NCBI GenBank assembly: GCA_016617785.1
Contig: JADILM010000007.1
Coordinates: forward strand, 620,001-684,000
Source: Sporobolomyces roseus
Taxonomy: Eukaryota; Basidiomycota; Microbotryomycetes; Sporidiobolales; Sporidiobolaceae
Length of the DNA stretch: 64,000 nucleotides
Direction of reading: 5' to 3'
Shown one piece after another: positions 22,528-34,195 of this stretch. Under the pieces are notes generated by a model that made no database searches, was not told the DNA's origin, and worked only from the letters and a program-made list of their open reading frames with translations. The translations under genes were made by a program, and so were the position numbers. Positions within the stretch are counted from its first letter, which is position 1; each line of letters begins with the position of its first letter.

Positions 22528-23190
22528 TGAGTCCACCACTTCCTCGCAATCCTGCTTGACTCTGATCGAAACTTACACTTACTCGCTTCTTCTCTGAAAC
22601 CCTCCCAAGTTCACATTCTGTTAGTGCTGATTCTGGTCCACTCATCCGGAAGCGCAGACGTGTTCGCGCCCTAAGCTTCGCCAACAGTGCTCATCGCTCA
22701 CCGGTGACGATTTCTCTGCGTGCGAGGTGGAATCCCTGCCTCTGCGCACAACGTCCTCTTGACAACTCGTACGACCTCGGATAGACATACTCTCAGGATA
22801 CTTGTAGGCCAATCGTCAATACAAATTCTCGATGACAACTTGTGGTTCCCAGCTCAATCGCGAAATTGGCAAAACTTTGTACTAGCTGCGGCGAGAACCA
22901 CGGCGGAGGCTGTTCAACCAAGACATCTGAAGACGGCCTACTTGCCTGCGCAAACTTCCAAGAGTATGGACTGACACAGAGTGGAGTCTAAGAACACCTT
23001 GCGAGATTCGCTTGAAGTCGTCAAATGCCGATCGGCGCTCAAAGTACCCCTCTACTCGTAGCGTTGAGGCAGCTCTCTCGCGGGGGTCTAGAGTAAGATA
23101 GGAACTTTGCAAGGCTGCGAAACGAGTTGACTCGAATCGAGAGTCTGTAGCTGCAACAACATATATGCTTAACTTTGGTTTCGGTGCATA
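22528..23190. other. Intergenic between H2B fragment and tRNA-Glu
   Basis: A decayed trace of the last H2B exon may lie near 22609-22620. The remainder shows no recognisable gene. Confidence 0.45.
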
Positions 23191-23262
23191 TCCTCGATGG
23201 TCTAGTGGTTATGATTCGGCTCTCTCACAGCCGCGAGCGGGGTTCGATTCCCCGTCGGGGAA
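23191..23262 (+). tRNA. tRNA-Glu (anticodon CUC)
   Basis: The 72-nt sequence folds as a cloverleaf. A 7-bp acceptor stem pairs TCCTCGA with TCGGGGA, with discriminator A. The anticodon stem CGGCT/AGCCG carries the loop CTCTCAC, giving anticodon CTC. The T arm contains GGTTCGATTCC. The internal A box (TGGTCTAGTGG, 23198-23208) and B box (23241-23251) match Pol III promoter elements. There is no intron. It is identical to the gene at 27600-27671. Confidence 0.95.
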
Positions 23263-23268
23263 GACATC

Positions 23269-23273
23269 TTTTT
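23269..23273 (+). terminator. Pol III T-run terminator of tRNA-Glu
   Basis: Five T residues begin 7 nt after the tRNA 3' end, the usual RNA polymerase III stop signal. Confidence 0.8.
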
Positions 23274-23478
23274 CTTTTGCACCTCTCTGCTTCATTTTTT
23301 TGCCTCAGTCATACACTCCCTTCGCCGCGCAATCCATCTCGAGTCCTGCTGCTATCTTTCAACTGTCGAGCCTCTTGAATGTTTCGCGTAACGCAAAAGT
23401 GTAGATCCAGTCTTGGTGCGAAACTTCTTCGCTCATTTCCTTCCTCACTACATTCGACAAATTCGCTCAAAACTTCGG

Positions 23479-25509
23479 ATGTCGAGCCAGGAGGCACTCT
23501 TCCACTGCTCTTGCACTACACCCTTCTCGTCGACGCGTCCCCCTCCTTCTGAACCTCCTCTAGCCCTCTTTCAACATCACTCACTCTCGAACCTCCTCTT
23601 CTGCGAGGAATGCGACGCTATTCGATGCGACTCATGTTCAAGCAATGAGGTAGCTTGCTACTACTGCCCCAATTGCTTATTCGAAGTCCCGAGTGCTAGC
23701 GTGAGAGGGGAGAAGAATCGGTTCGTTACCTTGATCTCCTTATAGAGCATGAGCTGATGAGTGAGCCCTCACAGATGCGCAAGGAACTGCTTTCAATGCC
23801 CTCAATGTGTCCACACCCTTTCAGTCGTCGCTTCAGATCCAGATCCCTCATTTCCGCTCAACACGGCTGGAGCAAGTGTTGGAGAACCTCCTTACTTTCT
23901 GACTTGCACCTTCTGCGGATGGAATTCGAAAGAAGTAGGAATCACGTTTGAGAAACCTACTGGTCTAGCGCGTGAGTTGCGAGAATTTTCTTTGTTCTCA
24001 TTTTGTATATTGAACCCTTTCGATCCTCTACAGTCCAGCTACAGAAAGCTGAAGAAGGAGCCGCCGACCTCGTCGAGTTCGATCACATCAAAGACCATCT
24101 CGATCCTTACATTCGTCGTTCACAAGCTCAAGCTATTCAGCAGAATCAGGTTCCTTCGACTTCTTCTTCCTCAGCTGTCAACGCCGCTTCCGCTTCCCTC
24201 TTCAAGGATATTCCTGGCTTCAATACTCGATATCCCAGCATGTTCGGTTTGGCAACTCGAGCGAGAGGAGCAGGAGATCAAGGACAAGTGAAAGACGAGT
24301 TGGAGAAGTATTCGAGTATACACCCTGCTCGAATCGGAGGTTACGCGACGGAGAAGGAAGGGAAGCGAGCGAGAGATAGGAAAGGGAAAGGAGTGGATCG
24401 AGAGTCAGATCTAGTACAAGCAATGAGGGAGATGACCGATATGGAGGAAGTCGCGAGTCTCGACAAGAGATGGAACTCGAGTTGGAGACAGCCGCTACTC
24501 TCGAAGTGAGCTCCCCTCTGACTAAGAGCAACGAGTCAGAGCTGACTTGCCGTCTGTCGACAGCGACTTGAAACCTCTGCGAACTCCTCTCATGGCGAAA
24601 CGATCGAAACGATGTCCCGTGTGCAAGCACATCCTGATCAAACCCGAACAGAAATCATCATCAACTCGTTACAAGATCAAGCTCGTCGCAGCAAATTACC
24701 TACCCTCCGTCACGATTTACCGTCGACCTCCCGCTTCTATCGGTTCTCGTCTAAGCGCGATCGCTGCCGGTACTGCCTCTGGACTTCGAAGGCCTGCTCG
24801 AACAGCAACAGGGAAATCGACCAACGACCCCTCGGCGGTAGAAGACGAACCTCTCCGTCCAGGTCGAACCTACACTTTCGAACTCAGCTTGACGAACCCT
24901 CTTTACGAACCGATTCAAGTCAGACTCGGAGTCGCTCGACCTGGAGCGAACAAGATAGTCGAAGAAGGTCAAACTCCTGCACCTCCGCCTTTCGCTGTCA
25001 ATCTCCCATCACCGAGCTTCCCGATATCTGCTTACGCCGAGGACTGGGAGTACGAAGATGATGAGGATGCGATCTTGAGGGAAGAAGCCGGGGACGAGAA
25101 CGAAGGTGGAGAGAGTGGAATAGGTGGATCACCGAAGAAGAAGCGAAGAGGAGGACCTGGGATCGTCGAGAGAAGGATGAATCGAACCACTGTAGCGATG
25201 GACGTCGCAATCGGTCGAGATGTCGTTGGTCCCCTCAGAGTGAGCTCATTCTTATCTCCTTCTATACCGTACTCAGTAAGCTCACGTGCTCCCCGATCAC
25301 AGGCGAACATGCTAGTCACCTATGTCTATCAATCTGACGAAGGAAGCGCTCCTCCCTCTCCAACGAAGAGTCCTCAAAAAGGTGGATTCAAGGACAATGC
25401 AAACGTCAAGACGTTCTCCTTCTGGACACTGCTTCCTCTCGGGACGGTTCAACCTCGACCTCTCGAATCTCGCAGATCAATGGCAGTCAGTAGCGCTAGT
25501 AGCAATTGA
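23479..25509 (+). CDS. Dynactin subunit 4 (p62)
   Basis: p62 is part of the pointed-end complex of dynactin, the cofactor of cytoplasmic dynein. The start was set at MSSQEALFHCSCTTPF. The N-terminal part is Cys-rich: FCEECDAIRCDSCSSNEVAC, YYCPNCLFEVP, CARNCFQCPQCVHTLSV and FLTCTFCGWNSKEVG form the zinc-binding cross-brace region of the family. A coiled or helical segment follows with DLVEFDHIKDHLDPYIRRSQ. The second half has LRTPLMAKRSKRCPVCKHIL, the p62 motif with a further zinc knuckle, then a beta-rich region (YTFELSLTNPLYEPIQVRLG) and an acidic linker. The last exon ends TFSFWTLLPLG followed by a short tail. About five introns are present. It is convergent with the LRR/F-box gene, with only about 45 bp between stop codons. 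Confidence 0.88.
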
Positions 25510-25554
25510 ATCCTTGTTCATTCTTCTACCAAAATTCTGAGGATCTATCGAGAG

Positions 25555-27240
25555 CTACCGCAAAGATCCCGCCCTCTCGAATCTATCACATCCAGTCGAT
25601 CGAAGGAACCATTCTTCCCAACCTTCTCCTCCCGCTTCACCTTGATCTGCCCATGTAGGTTTCGCTCGTTGCGGATTGAGGGACGGAACTTGACCTGCTG
25701 ATTGCGCTGCGACGATTCGACGTTCAGTGGTAAGAGTCTGTCGAGCGGCGCAATGAGAGAGGATACGAAGGAATTGAGATTCGGTGAGAGGTGAAGACAG
25801 AGTGTCGGGGTCAAATTCGGGTGGAGCTGAGGATGAGTCGAGAGAAGGATAGAGGTGCGCGGTCTTGGAGGGTTTGAGAAGAGGCAGGCATCGGAGGACG
25901 TGGACTTGGAGCTCGATCGGAAGACGAAGGAAAGGGAATGGCTTGGGTGGGAAGGGTTGCGAAAGGGCTGAATCGTCGCCGGGTCGCATCGTCTCAACAC
26001 CCTGAACGATCTCAGAGACGTCGACTTCGGCTTCTTGAGCGTTTCCTCCGAACAAGATTCGTGCAGTCGAAACGAGCGCGAGTGATGCCAATCTCGTTTC
26101 TTTGTACACTTGCTTGTTTCGCTCCTTTGCTGCCTCCAAACTCTCCTTCCATCCTAGTCGGTCTTCAGGAGTCTCCCCTACCTCGAGGGCTTCGATAACT
26201 TCCGTCCATTCCTCTGATTCTCCGATATCGTTTGCCAAACATTCGAAATGAATGAGACTCGAAGCCTTGCCACTCGTGACGGCCCGAGCTATTCGTCGTA
26301 AGCCAGTTTGACTGATACTACAACCGTTTACCGCGAGTACTTGTAAGCGGCCTCCTCCATTCGCATCTTCGAGCCATTTCGCAATCGGCTCGGCTGAATC
26401 AGGTGTCAGACCGCAAACTGATAGGTGAAGTTGCGATAGCTGAGATGGTCCCTCGCCAAGTCTGAGATGTTCCAGCAGAGCAGTGACTCCGGGGGTGCCG
26501 ATCGAAGGGTTGTTCGTGAGGGAGAAACATCGGACTGAGGAGGAAGGTGAAGAGAGTGTTTTGCCGACGAACTCGGGAAGAGAGGACAGGGAGAGCGATA
26601 GGTTGTTTCCGGTTAGGTATAGATGCGTGATCGATGGCGGGTGAGGAGACGATTGAAGGAGACTATCGAAATACTGAAATCAGTTCCAGTCAGAAATGAG
26701 AATTGGATTGATGACTCACTGTAGGGTGATCAAGTACAGCGCGACATCGCTCAGCCGACACCCCGAGAAGTTGAGCTCCTATGATCGTCACTAATCGTCA
26801 GTCTGGCTTCGAGAACGCTTGTAAGGAAAGGAACGAACCTGAAGATGAGCGCCGATATCGTTTCCTCGCAATCGTTTCATCCCGACGAGCAATTCTCGCA
26901 CGCCGTCATCTCCGAGATCATTCTGTGATCTGTTTTAAGGCAAGGATGTAAGTAGAGCTTCGAAACGATCTGATTCTTTCCAAACTCACAGCGAAATGCT
27001 CGAAGCTCCAGGCGACCTCTGCAACTCCTTCAGTACCGTCATAGCTCCATCTGGACCTCTCAGCTGAGCATCGAAGAAGTCGAGTCGCTTTGTTCCTCCT
27101 TGTCTCGCCCTCAACAGTTCCCATTCGTACGCTGTCGGTTCATGTCGTTCTGAAGTATACTGCCTAGTCGGAGTAGTGATCGATCGAAAAAAGCTTGCCA
27201 AATCGCCTCCTGGGGCTCTGAACCGGTCGTAGAAGCTCAT
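25555..27240 (-). CDS. Leucine-rich repeat protein with C-terminal F-box-like motif
   Basis: The protein starts MSFYDRFRAPGGDLASFFRS. RI-type leucine-rich repeats follow: TKRLDFFDAQLRGPDGAM, DDGVRELLVGMKRLRGNDIG, PSITHLYLTGNNLSLSLSSL, SQLHLSVCGLTPDSAEPIAK, and RLQVLAVNGCSISQTGLRRI. The last third has an alpha-helical region (SEEWTEVIEALEVGETP) and then FPFLRLPIELQVHVLRCLP, which matches an F-box core (LPxELxxxVLRxLP). F-box proteins recruit substrates to SCF ubiquitin ligases. Here the motif lies at the C-terminal side of the repeats, the reverse of the usual order. The target is unknown. Ran GTPase-activating protein was considered because of the RI-type repeats but the acidic C terminus of that protein is missing. 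Confidence 0.7.
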
Positions 27241-27599
27241 CTTCGGGGCTCGAGGAGAAGAATCGGAAAGGAAGAAGGGAATGAAAGAAGTGGGGGTCCA
27301 GTGAAGAGAGGAGGGCGGGAGCTGGAAGGAATGTAGGGTGAGTTGTCCAAGTACAAAGTAGACGGCGTTGCGGATTGTGGAGGCTTTTTCGAATGAAGTG
27401 AAGAAGGGAAAGAGCTGAGAAGTTTCGCAAAAGCGAGAGGCTGATTCTTCAGACTCTGCGGAAAGCTGTCGAACACTCAGCCAGGGTGTCAAATGTGTCG
27501 AGGATAGCAAAACAACGGAACGAGAACACAGGCCGAAAGCAACGTGCAGACTGAGGCAAAAAACGAAGCAGCAGAGCAGCAAAAGACAAAGCAAGCATT
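27241..27599. other. Intergenic between LRR/F-box gene and tRNA-Glu
   Basis: Upstream region of the LRR/F-box gene. The AAAA at 27581-27584 is the minus-strand T-run that probably ends tRNA transcription. Confidence 0.5.
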
Positions 27600-27671
27600 T
27601 TCCCCGACGGGGAATCGAACCCCGCTCGCGGCTGTGAGAGAGCCGAATCATAACCACTAGACCATCGAGGA
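27600..27671 (-). tRNA. tRNA-Glu (anticodon CUC), second copy
   Basis: The reverse complement is identical base for base to the tRNA at 23191-23262, with the same CTC anticodon and A and B boxes. The flanking sequences differ apart from a few bases, so it is a separate gene copy. A short T4 stretch lies about 16 nt downstream on the minus strand. Confidence 0.95.
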
Positions 27672-27750
27672 GATGCAAAGGGATGAAATAAAACAGATAT
27701 AATCTTACGGCTACAGACGCTCGATTGGGGTCGATTGGTTTCGCTCTGAG

Positions 27751-28012
27751 ATGCTCCTCCGAGTTGAGCCCTACATCACTTACGGGTTCGTTTCCCTCTC
27801 ACGACCAATCCCCCTTTCCTTGCTCGATCGCTCACATTCATCTTGATTCTCTATTTAGTGAGCCCAACTTGAAGACCATCCGAGAACTCGTCTACAAGCG
27901 TGGATACGGAAAGGTCAACAAGCAACGAATTGCTCTTTCCTCCAACCAAATCATCGAGGAGAACCTCGGCAAATACGGTATCCTCTGCATTGAGGACATC
28001 GTCAACGAGCTC
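27751..28012 (+). pseudogene. Fragment of ribosomal protein uL30 (RPL7) gene
   Basis: The central part of RPL7 is readable: [12 protein letters not shown], a 65-70 nt intron, then [20 protein letters not shown] and [16 protein letters not shown]. The N-terminal half of the protein is absent. After NEL the sequence leaves the family (it should continue with a TVGxxFKxAxxFLWPF-type segment) and runs into an unrelated reading frame that stops at 28090. The intron is retained, so this is a DNA-level copy, not a processed pseudogene. It starts 80 bp from the tRNA-Glu gene, a common site of rearrangement. Confidence 0.82.
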
Positions 28013-28345
28013 GATTCGTACTCTGCTCTGTTCGTCCGGACCCACACGGGAGTACTCATCAAGCTGTCATACACAGTCCAAGATCGATAGGGCGTTATCA
28101 AGCGCCAGCTGGGAGATTTTAAGCCGATTCGCAAGAAGTTGTGAGATTCGCTGTCTCGATAACGGCTAAAGACACGAGAAGCAAGGTAACAGGTAGATAA
28201 TGGGTGCGACAGTGAAGCGCGATCAATTGCTCAAAGTGGAGAGAGTAAACAACTGATAAAAAATGATGGGTAGAAACAACACAACTAATGAAAAACGAAG
28301 ACTCCTTTCCTCCTCCTCCTCTCCTGATTAAAGCGAGTGAACGCT

Positions 28346-29325
<980 letters not shown>

Positions 29326-29978
29326 ATGGCCCCCAAGTCCACCACCGCCGAGGTACGGCATCATTCACCTTCACGCGTTCATCTCATCTTGCATCCTTGA
29401 CTGACACTCCTCTCTCCCCTTATATAGAAGAAACCCGCTTCCACCGCTGGAAAGGCTCCCGCCTCCAAGGCTCCTGCTGGAAAAGCACCTGCTAAGAAGG
29501 CTGTCAAGAAGGCTCCCGCCGCTGAAGGTGACAAGAAGAAGAAGAAGCGTACCCGAAAGGAAACCTACTCTTCCTACATCTACAAGGTTCTCAAGCAAGT
29601 CCACCCCGACACTGGTATCTCGAACAAGGCCATGCTTATCCTCAACTCCTTCGTCAATGATATATTTTGAGTCCTCTTTTCTTCTCTTGTCGCGTCTGTT
29701 TATACCTGATCTAATAGCTTCCTTCGTTCCCGTCTACAGCGAGAGGATCGCTGGTGAGGCTTCGAAACTCGCTTCTTACAACAAGAAGTCGACCATCTCT
29801 TCCCGAGAGATCCAAACCTCTGTGCGACTCATCCTTCCTGGAGAGCTCTCCAAACATGCCATCTCCGAGGGAACCAAGTGAGTCAATCAACCTAACTTTC
29901 CTTCAGAGTGCGACAAGAAACTTACACTTCTTCTCCTTCTCTCTCAGGGCCGTCACCAAGTTCTCTTCCACCAAGTAG
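29326..29978 (+). CDS. Histone H2B, conventional copy paired with H2A; internal splice donor abnormal
   Basis: The protein starts MAPKSTTAE and, after an intron, has a Lys/Ala/Pro-rich tail and [20 protein letters not shown], typical of H2B. The fold continues through [10 protein letters not shown]. The last exons read [35 protein letters not shown] and AVTKFSSTK. At the middle intron the exon should end GAT ATA TT at 29666 and rejoin at C-GAG-AGG (29740). The first intron bases are TTGAGT (29667-29672) where GTGAGT is expected. If the intron is retained, translation stops at TGA 29668-29670, two codons after VND. No nearby GT donor keeps the frame. So the gene either uses a rare non-canonical donor, is a recent pseudogene, or contains a sequence error. 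Confidence 0.8.
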
Positions 29979-31790
29979 ATTACTTCCTTCCTGTAGTACC
30001 GAGTCGAGAGTTGAGAGTGGGACGATGTTTGAATGATGCTTCGTATTTCTCCGTTGTTGTTGGTCTTTGTTTTTACTTCCCCCCTTTTTTGAACCCTGAT
30101 AGTAGCTTCGATTCGTTGGTTCCCTCAACTTGTTCCTCGCTTACTTCCATGCTGCAAACCATCACGTTTGCACTACTTCCGAGATCCGTCTTGTTTCGTA
30201 TCGAGAGAGCTGTCGAGATCTTGGAGAGCTGCGATCGACTCGTCTTCTTCTTCGGCTTTGGCTGTTATCACCGCAACCGGAGAGTCAGCACTCGAAGCAT
30301 ACCAATTTTGATCGCGAAAGGCTTCGATGGAGAAGGTGAAGTCTTGCGAACGAGAAGTTGCGCGAGCGAATCGAGAAGAATTTTGTTCGAAGTCGTTTTC
30401 GGTCTCCGTCTTTAGTCCTCTGTAGCGAGGTGAGTCCTTCTCTGACCGTTCGTCGTCGTCGTCGTCGATGTCAAGCGTGCTTTGGGCAAGTGACGAGCGG
30501 CGATAGGCACAGTGAATTCGACGGATTCAACGAGATTGAGCTGGTCATAGCGTGCGTGTCCGCTTGTGTCGAAAGGATGAGGTCGTCAGCTCTGAGTCGT
30601 CCCATACGAGAGCGCTGCACGATGTCGGCGAGAGCTGAAGACCCCCTGACGAGCCGAGTGATGGTCCGTAGCGCTTAAACGACTCCAATTCGTCTCGCGC
30701 CTTTCCTCGTTCGAGCGAACAATATTTTTCCGAACGCTCCCCTCTCTTGCCGGATATCAGCTCGAACTATCAGACTCCCAAGAGTGATTGGAGGTCGTTG
30801 GTCAGTGGATGGTGCGATAGAGTCAGAATCGGACGAGATATTCGACTTTTGAGATTCTTCAAGAGTCAACCTCTCTCTTACTTCAGTGAACCACGGGAGT
30901 AGATCTCTCGCCAGTGCGAGAACTGCTTCAGGGGTCGAGAGTCGATTGATTCTGATGCACGTATTAAAGTTGGTTGCGAAGAGAAGTGTGACTTCGTGTC
31001 GTCGAGAGAGTTCACTTTGCTCTCATTGCCTTACCTGCGCCGCCTGTCGTCGAGGCTGAGTCGAGCAGTCGTCGAGCAGGCGTGATAGAACTGATCTGAA
31101 CAGTGTCGAGGCTATTCTTGTCGACAAATCTGAATGAACGGATTGGCGTCCTCCTTGCCAGCGAGAGTCGATGCAGCCGTGATGTCGTGATGAGAGGCAC
31201 GAAAGAGGAGAATGAGGCTGAGGGCGACTCGAAAGAATCGGCGAAAGTTGAAGAGGAAGAAGGAGAAAGAAAAGAGTCGAAGAGGAAGAGGCAAAGGAAA
31301 AGGAAGAGAGAGAAAGCTGTCGACGGTCACGCTCTAATTGCGCAGTATTATCAGACCTCGCGGCAAACAAAGTAATGAGAGACTTCAAATCGCGTGTCTG
31401 AATCCTCCAAGTCTCCAGAAAGGAAACCCTTCGCAACGTTTCTCCTCTTGCAGGTCTGCCCCTCTTCCCTTCTACTGAGGAATACAAGAAGCCGAGAGAG
31501 CTATATTAAGGACGGCAGCTAGGAGAGCGAAGCATCAGCGAAGGGAAGAGCTCTTCTTCCAGACTGGACTCCTCGATTTCTTCCTGGAGCTGCCTTCAGT
31601 CGAGCTCAGCCTAGCTGCAGGTCACCACAACCGGAGGCAGATGGGCACGTCCCTAGCTTCCTCTCTTCCTCTCTTACGAGGTACCGAAAGTCTGTATCGA
31701 TCTAAATGAACGAAAGAACTGAAAAAATACTGACTTTGCAAGTTGCGCTCCTTCACTTCCGTCGCATCACCATTACTCCAGACTATCCCT
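29979..31790. other. Gene-poor stretch between H2B and aminopeptidase genes
   Basis: It holds the H2B 3' UTR at the left. A (CGT)n-type microsatellite lies near 30450-30468. Several open frames occur on both strands (for example 31103-31375 plus), but their composition is charged low complexity and I see no splice-linked conserved domain. No RNA gene or transposon was recognised. Confidence 0.5.
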
Positions 31791-34034
31791 TTAAGCCTTG
31801 ACAGATCGCCTGACAAACTCGACGAGAGTTCGAACAGGTCGACCAGTCATTCCTGCGAGGTTGTAGCCTCCATCTCCCTTTGCGAGATCCATCGTACCTA
31901 TCATTTCAACGGATTATCAGCTTCCTCTCCGCCTACATGGATAGAAGGAAGGAGACATACCAGCGATATCGATGTGAGCCCATCGAATCAAACCTTCTTG
32001 GTTCTCGTTATCAGAACCATCGACGATCAAACCATCAACGAATCGCTTGAGGAAGATAGCAGCGGTACAAGCACCTCCGAGACGACCGCCTGAGTCGAAC
32101 AGCGATCACTCAGCATCCTATCGGACTGAAAAAGAAACGATGAGATCTGACTCACCAGTGTTGCAAAGATCCATTCCGGTTCCCGAGATTTGCGACATGT
32201 AGCCCTCATCGAGAGGCATACGCCATACTCGATCACGCTCAGCTGCTCCTGCCTCATTCAACTCGTTCCAGAGGGAATCGCTGTTGGTGAAGACTCCCGA
32301 GAATTGGTTGCCGCAAGCTATTGGAGCGGAATCGTCAGTCCGCGTCATCCGTATAAGAGTGGAGAGGGTTTGAGCTTGCCGATCATCATAGCACCGGTCA
32401 AGGTAGCGACATCGACAACGGTTGAAGGAGAGAATTGAGAAGAAGCGTAGTAAAGGGCATCGGCGAGCGCGAGACGACCTGTACCCGATCGTAGTCGTAA
32501 CACGTCAGATACATCGAACGTGATAAGGTCGAAGAGAGCGTACCTTCGGCATCGGTGTTGTCGACTTCGATAGTCACACCGTTTGAAGCGACGACGACAT
32601 CTCCAGGCTGAGAACATTGATACCCATCAATTCCAAATCGCTGATCGAGAGTAAGAGAAGTAGTGCTCACCTTGGTAGCCTTTCCGGATGGCATGTTCTC
32701 GGTGAGAGGAATGCAGAGAACGAGGTTGACGGGAATCTGAAGTTTGGCAATAGCCCAAGCGGCCGACAAAGTCGTAGCAGCTCCTCCCATATCAGCCCTC
32801 ATCTCCTTCATCGCAGCTCCAGGTTTGAGGGACTACGAACATTGATTTGAATCAGGAGTCAGAAATCGATCAAAACGACATAGAAAGAGCGAAAAGAGAA
32901 CGTACGATTCCTCCTGAATCAAAAGTGATTCCCTTTCCTACGAGAGCGATTGGCTTCTCGTTCTTGTCCTTCGCGCCCTTGTAGTGAAGCTCGAGGAATC
33001 GAAGAGGTTCGTCGGAACCGCGAGAAACGGAGATGAAAGATCCCATCTTCTTTGACTCAGCCCATGCGAGATCGTGAGCTTCCATAGTGACGTTGGAAAC
33101 ACCTTCAAATTGCTTCTGGGCGTATTCGCAGAAGATAGTGGGAGTCATGCGCTGTATGAGAGGGAGAAAAGGTGGGTCAGTTTCGCGATGTGAGAGTCAA
33201 AGTTACGGGAAAGCGGCTTACGTTAGCAGGCAGTTCCATGAGGGTTCTCGCACTGTGGAGTCAAAAGCTCTGGCGATGAGCTCATCGCGCAAGGAAGGTA
33301 TCCAGTACAGAACTGCGACTCACAAATTCTGAGCCTCTCCGTAAACCTTTCCAGTCTCCCAATCCAAAGGAATCCTGCCATCCTGACCCTTCTCACTCTC
33401 CAATGAAGCCTTGACTCCCTCTCCAAGTAAACCAATGTCGACTGGTTCAAGTTTAGCTTTCGCTGCTGAAGTAGTTTTGAGATTCCAGTTGAAGTTTGCG
33501 AGAGTAGCGCCTGTTCTCGGAAGACGAGGAGACGGAGTCAGCGGAGAGGATCGAAGAGGGGCAAGGAGAGAGTGGGAAAGCGTACCGACTGCAGATGAAT
33601 GAGGGGAAGAGAGGGGGTCGATGAGGAATTTCTTTGATCCAGCAGCTTTGAGAGCATGGGTAGCGATAGCAGCCTGGTATATTCGAGCATTCAAGTCAAC
33701 TTGAGATCGCTAGAAGTGGAGGTGATTGAGTACTCACAGATTTCCTTGCTTGTTCTTTCAACACGTTCTCATCCCTCGATTGAGACTTGCCCAAGCCAAC
33801 AGCTACTACAGTCTTATCACCACCAACTCCATAGAAGGTCCTAGTCTCCCCAGCCTGGTCCCCAGCTCGAGATGATTTCCATAGTTGAGGTAACTCGGAA
33901 GCGACTGAAGAGGAGGAAGCAGCAGCAGTTCCATCCTGCTTGACGGCGACGTAGTAATCGGCAGATTGAGTAGACATGTTGCGCTGGACGAGTGTTCTCG
34001 AAAGAGTGGAAGGAACAGAACGACGTAGAAGCAT
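31791..34034 (-). CDS. Leucine aminopeptidase, M17 family (cytosol aminopeptidase)
   Basis: M17 enzymes are hexameric two-zinc exopeptidases that remove N-terminal residues. The catalytic domain contains [31 protein letters not shown], the signature [20 protein letters not shown], and [15 protein letters not shown]. The Lys, Asp and Glu ligands of both metal sites are in these motifs, so the enzyme looks active. The N-terminal domain includes [20 protein letters not shown]. The gene ends [14 protein letters not shown]. The start was placed at [19 protein letters not shown], an Arg/Ser-rich leader typical of mitochondrial import. An internal Met 19 residues later (MSTQSADYY, at 33977) could start a cytosolic form. 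About ten introns are present. Confidence 0.92.
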
Positions 34035-34195
34035 GCGGGTGAAAATTCTCGAGACGAATCGAAAACCCACGAGGTATCCTTCCAACGACGAAAGTGGGGT
34101 TTTCAATCATTACTCTATGCGATACTATAACAAAGGGAGATGAGGGGGGTATAACGAAGAATTCCTAATTATAAAAGAAAGAAAGAGATCCTTTT

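Noticed and set aside
23165..23404. Open frames running through the tRNA-Glu genes (also 26986-27678)
   Set aside because: They are translations of the tRNA sequence (the shared RLSHSRERGSIPRRG string) and not proteins.
31103..31375. Lys/Glu/Arg-rich 90-codon open frame in the gene-poor stretch
   Set aside because: It is low complexity, has no splice-linked extension or domain, and the antisense frame is equally open.
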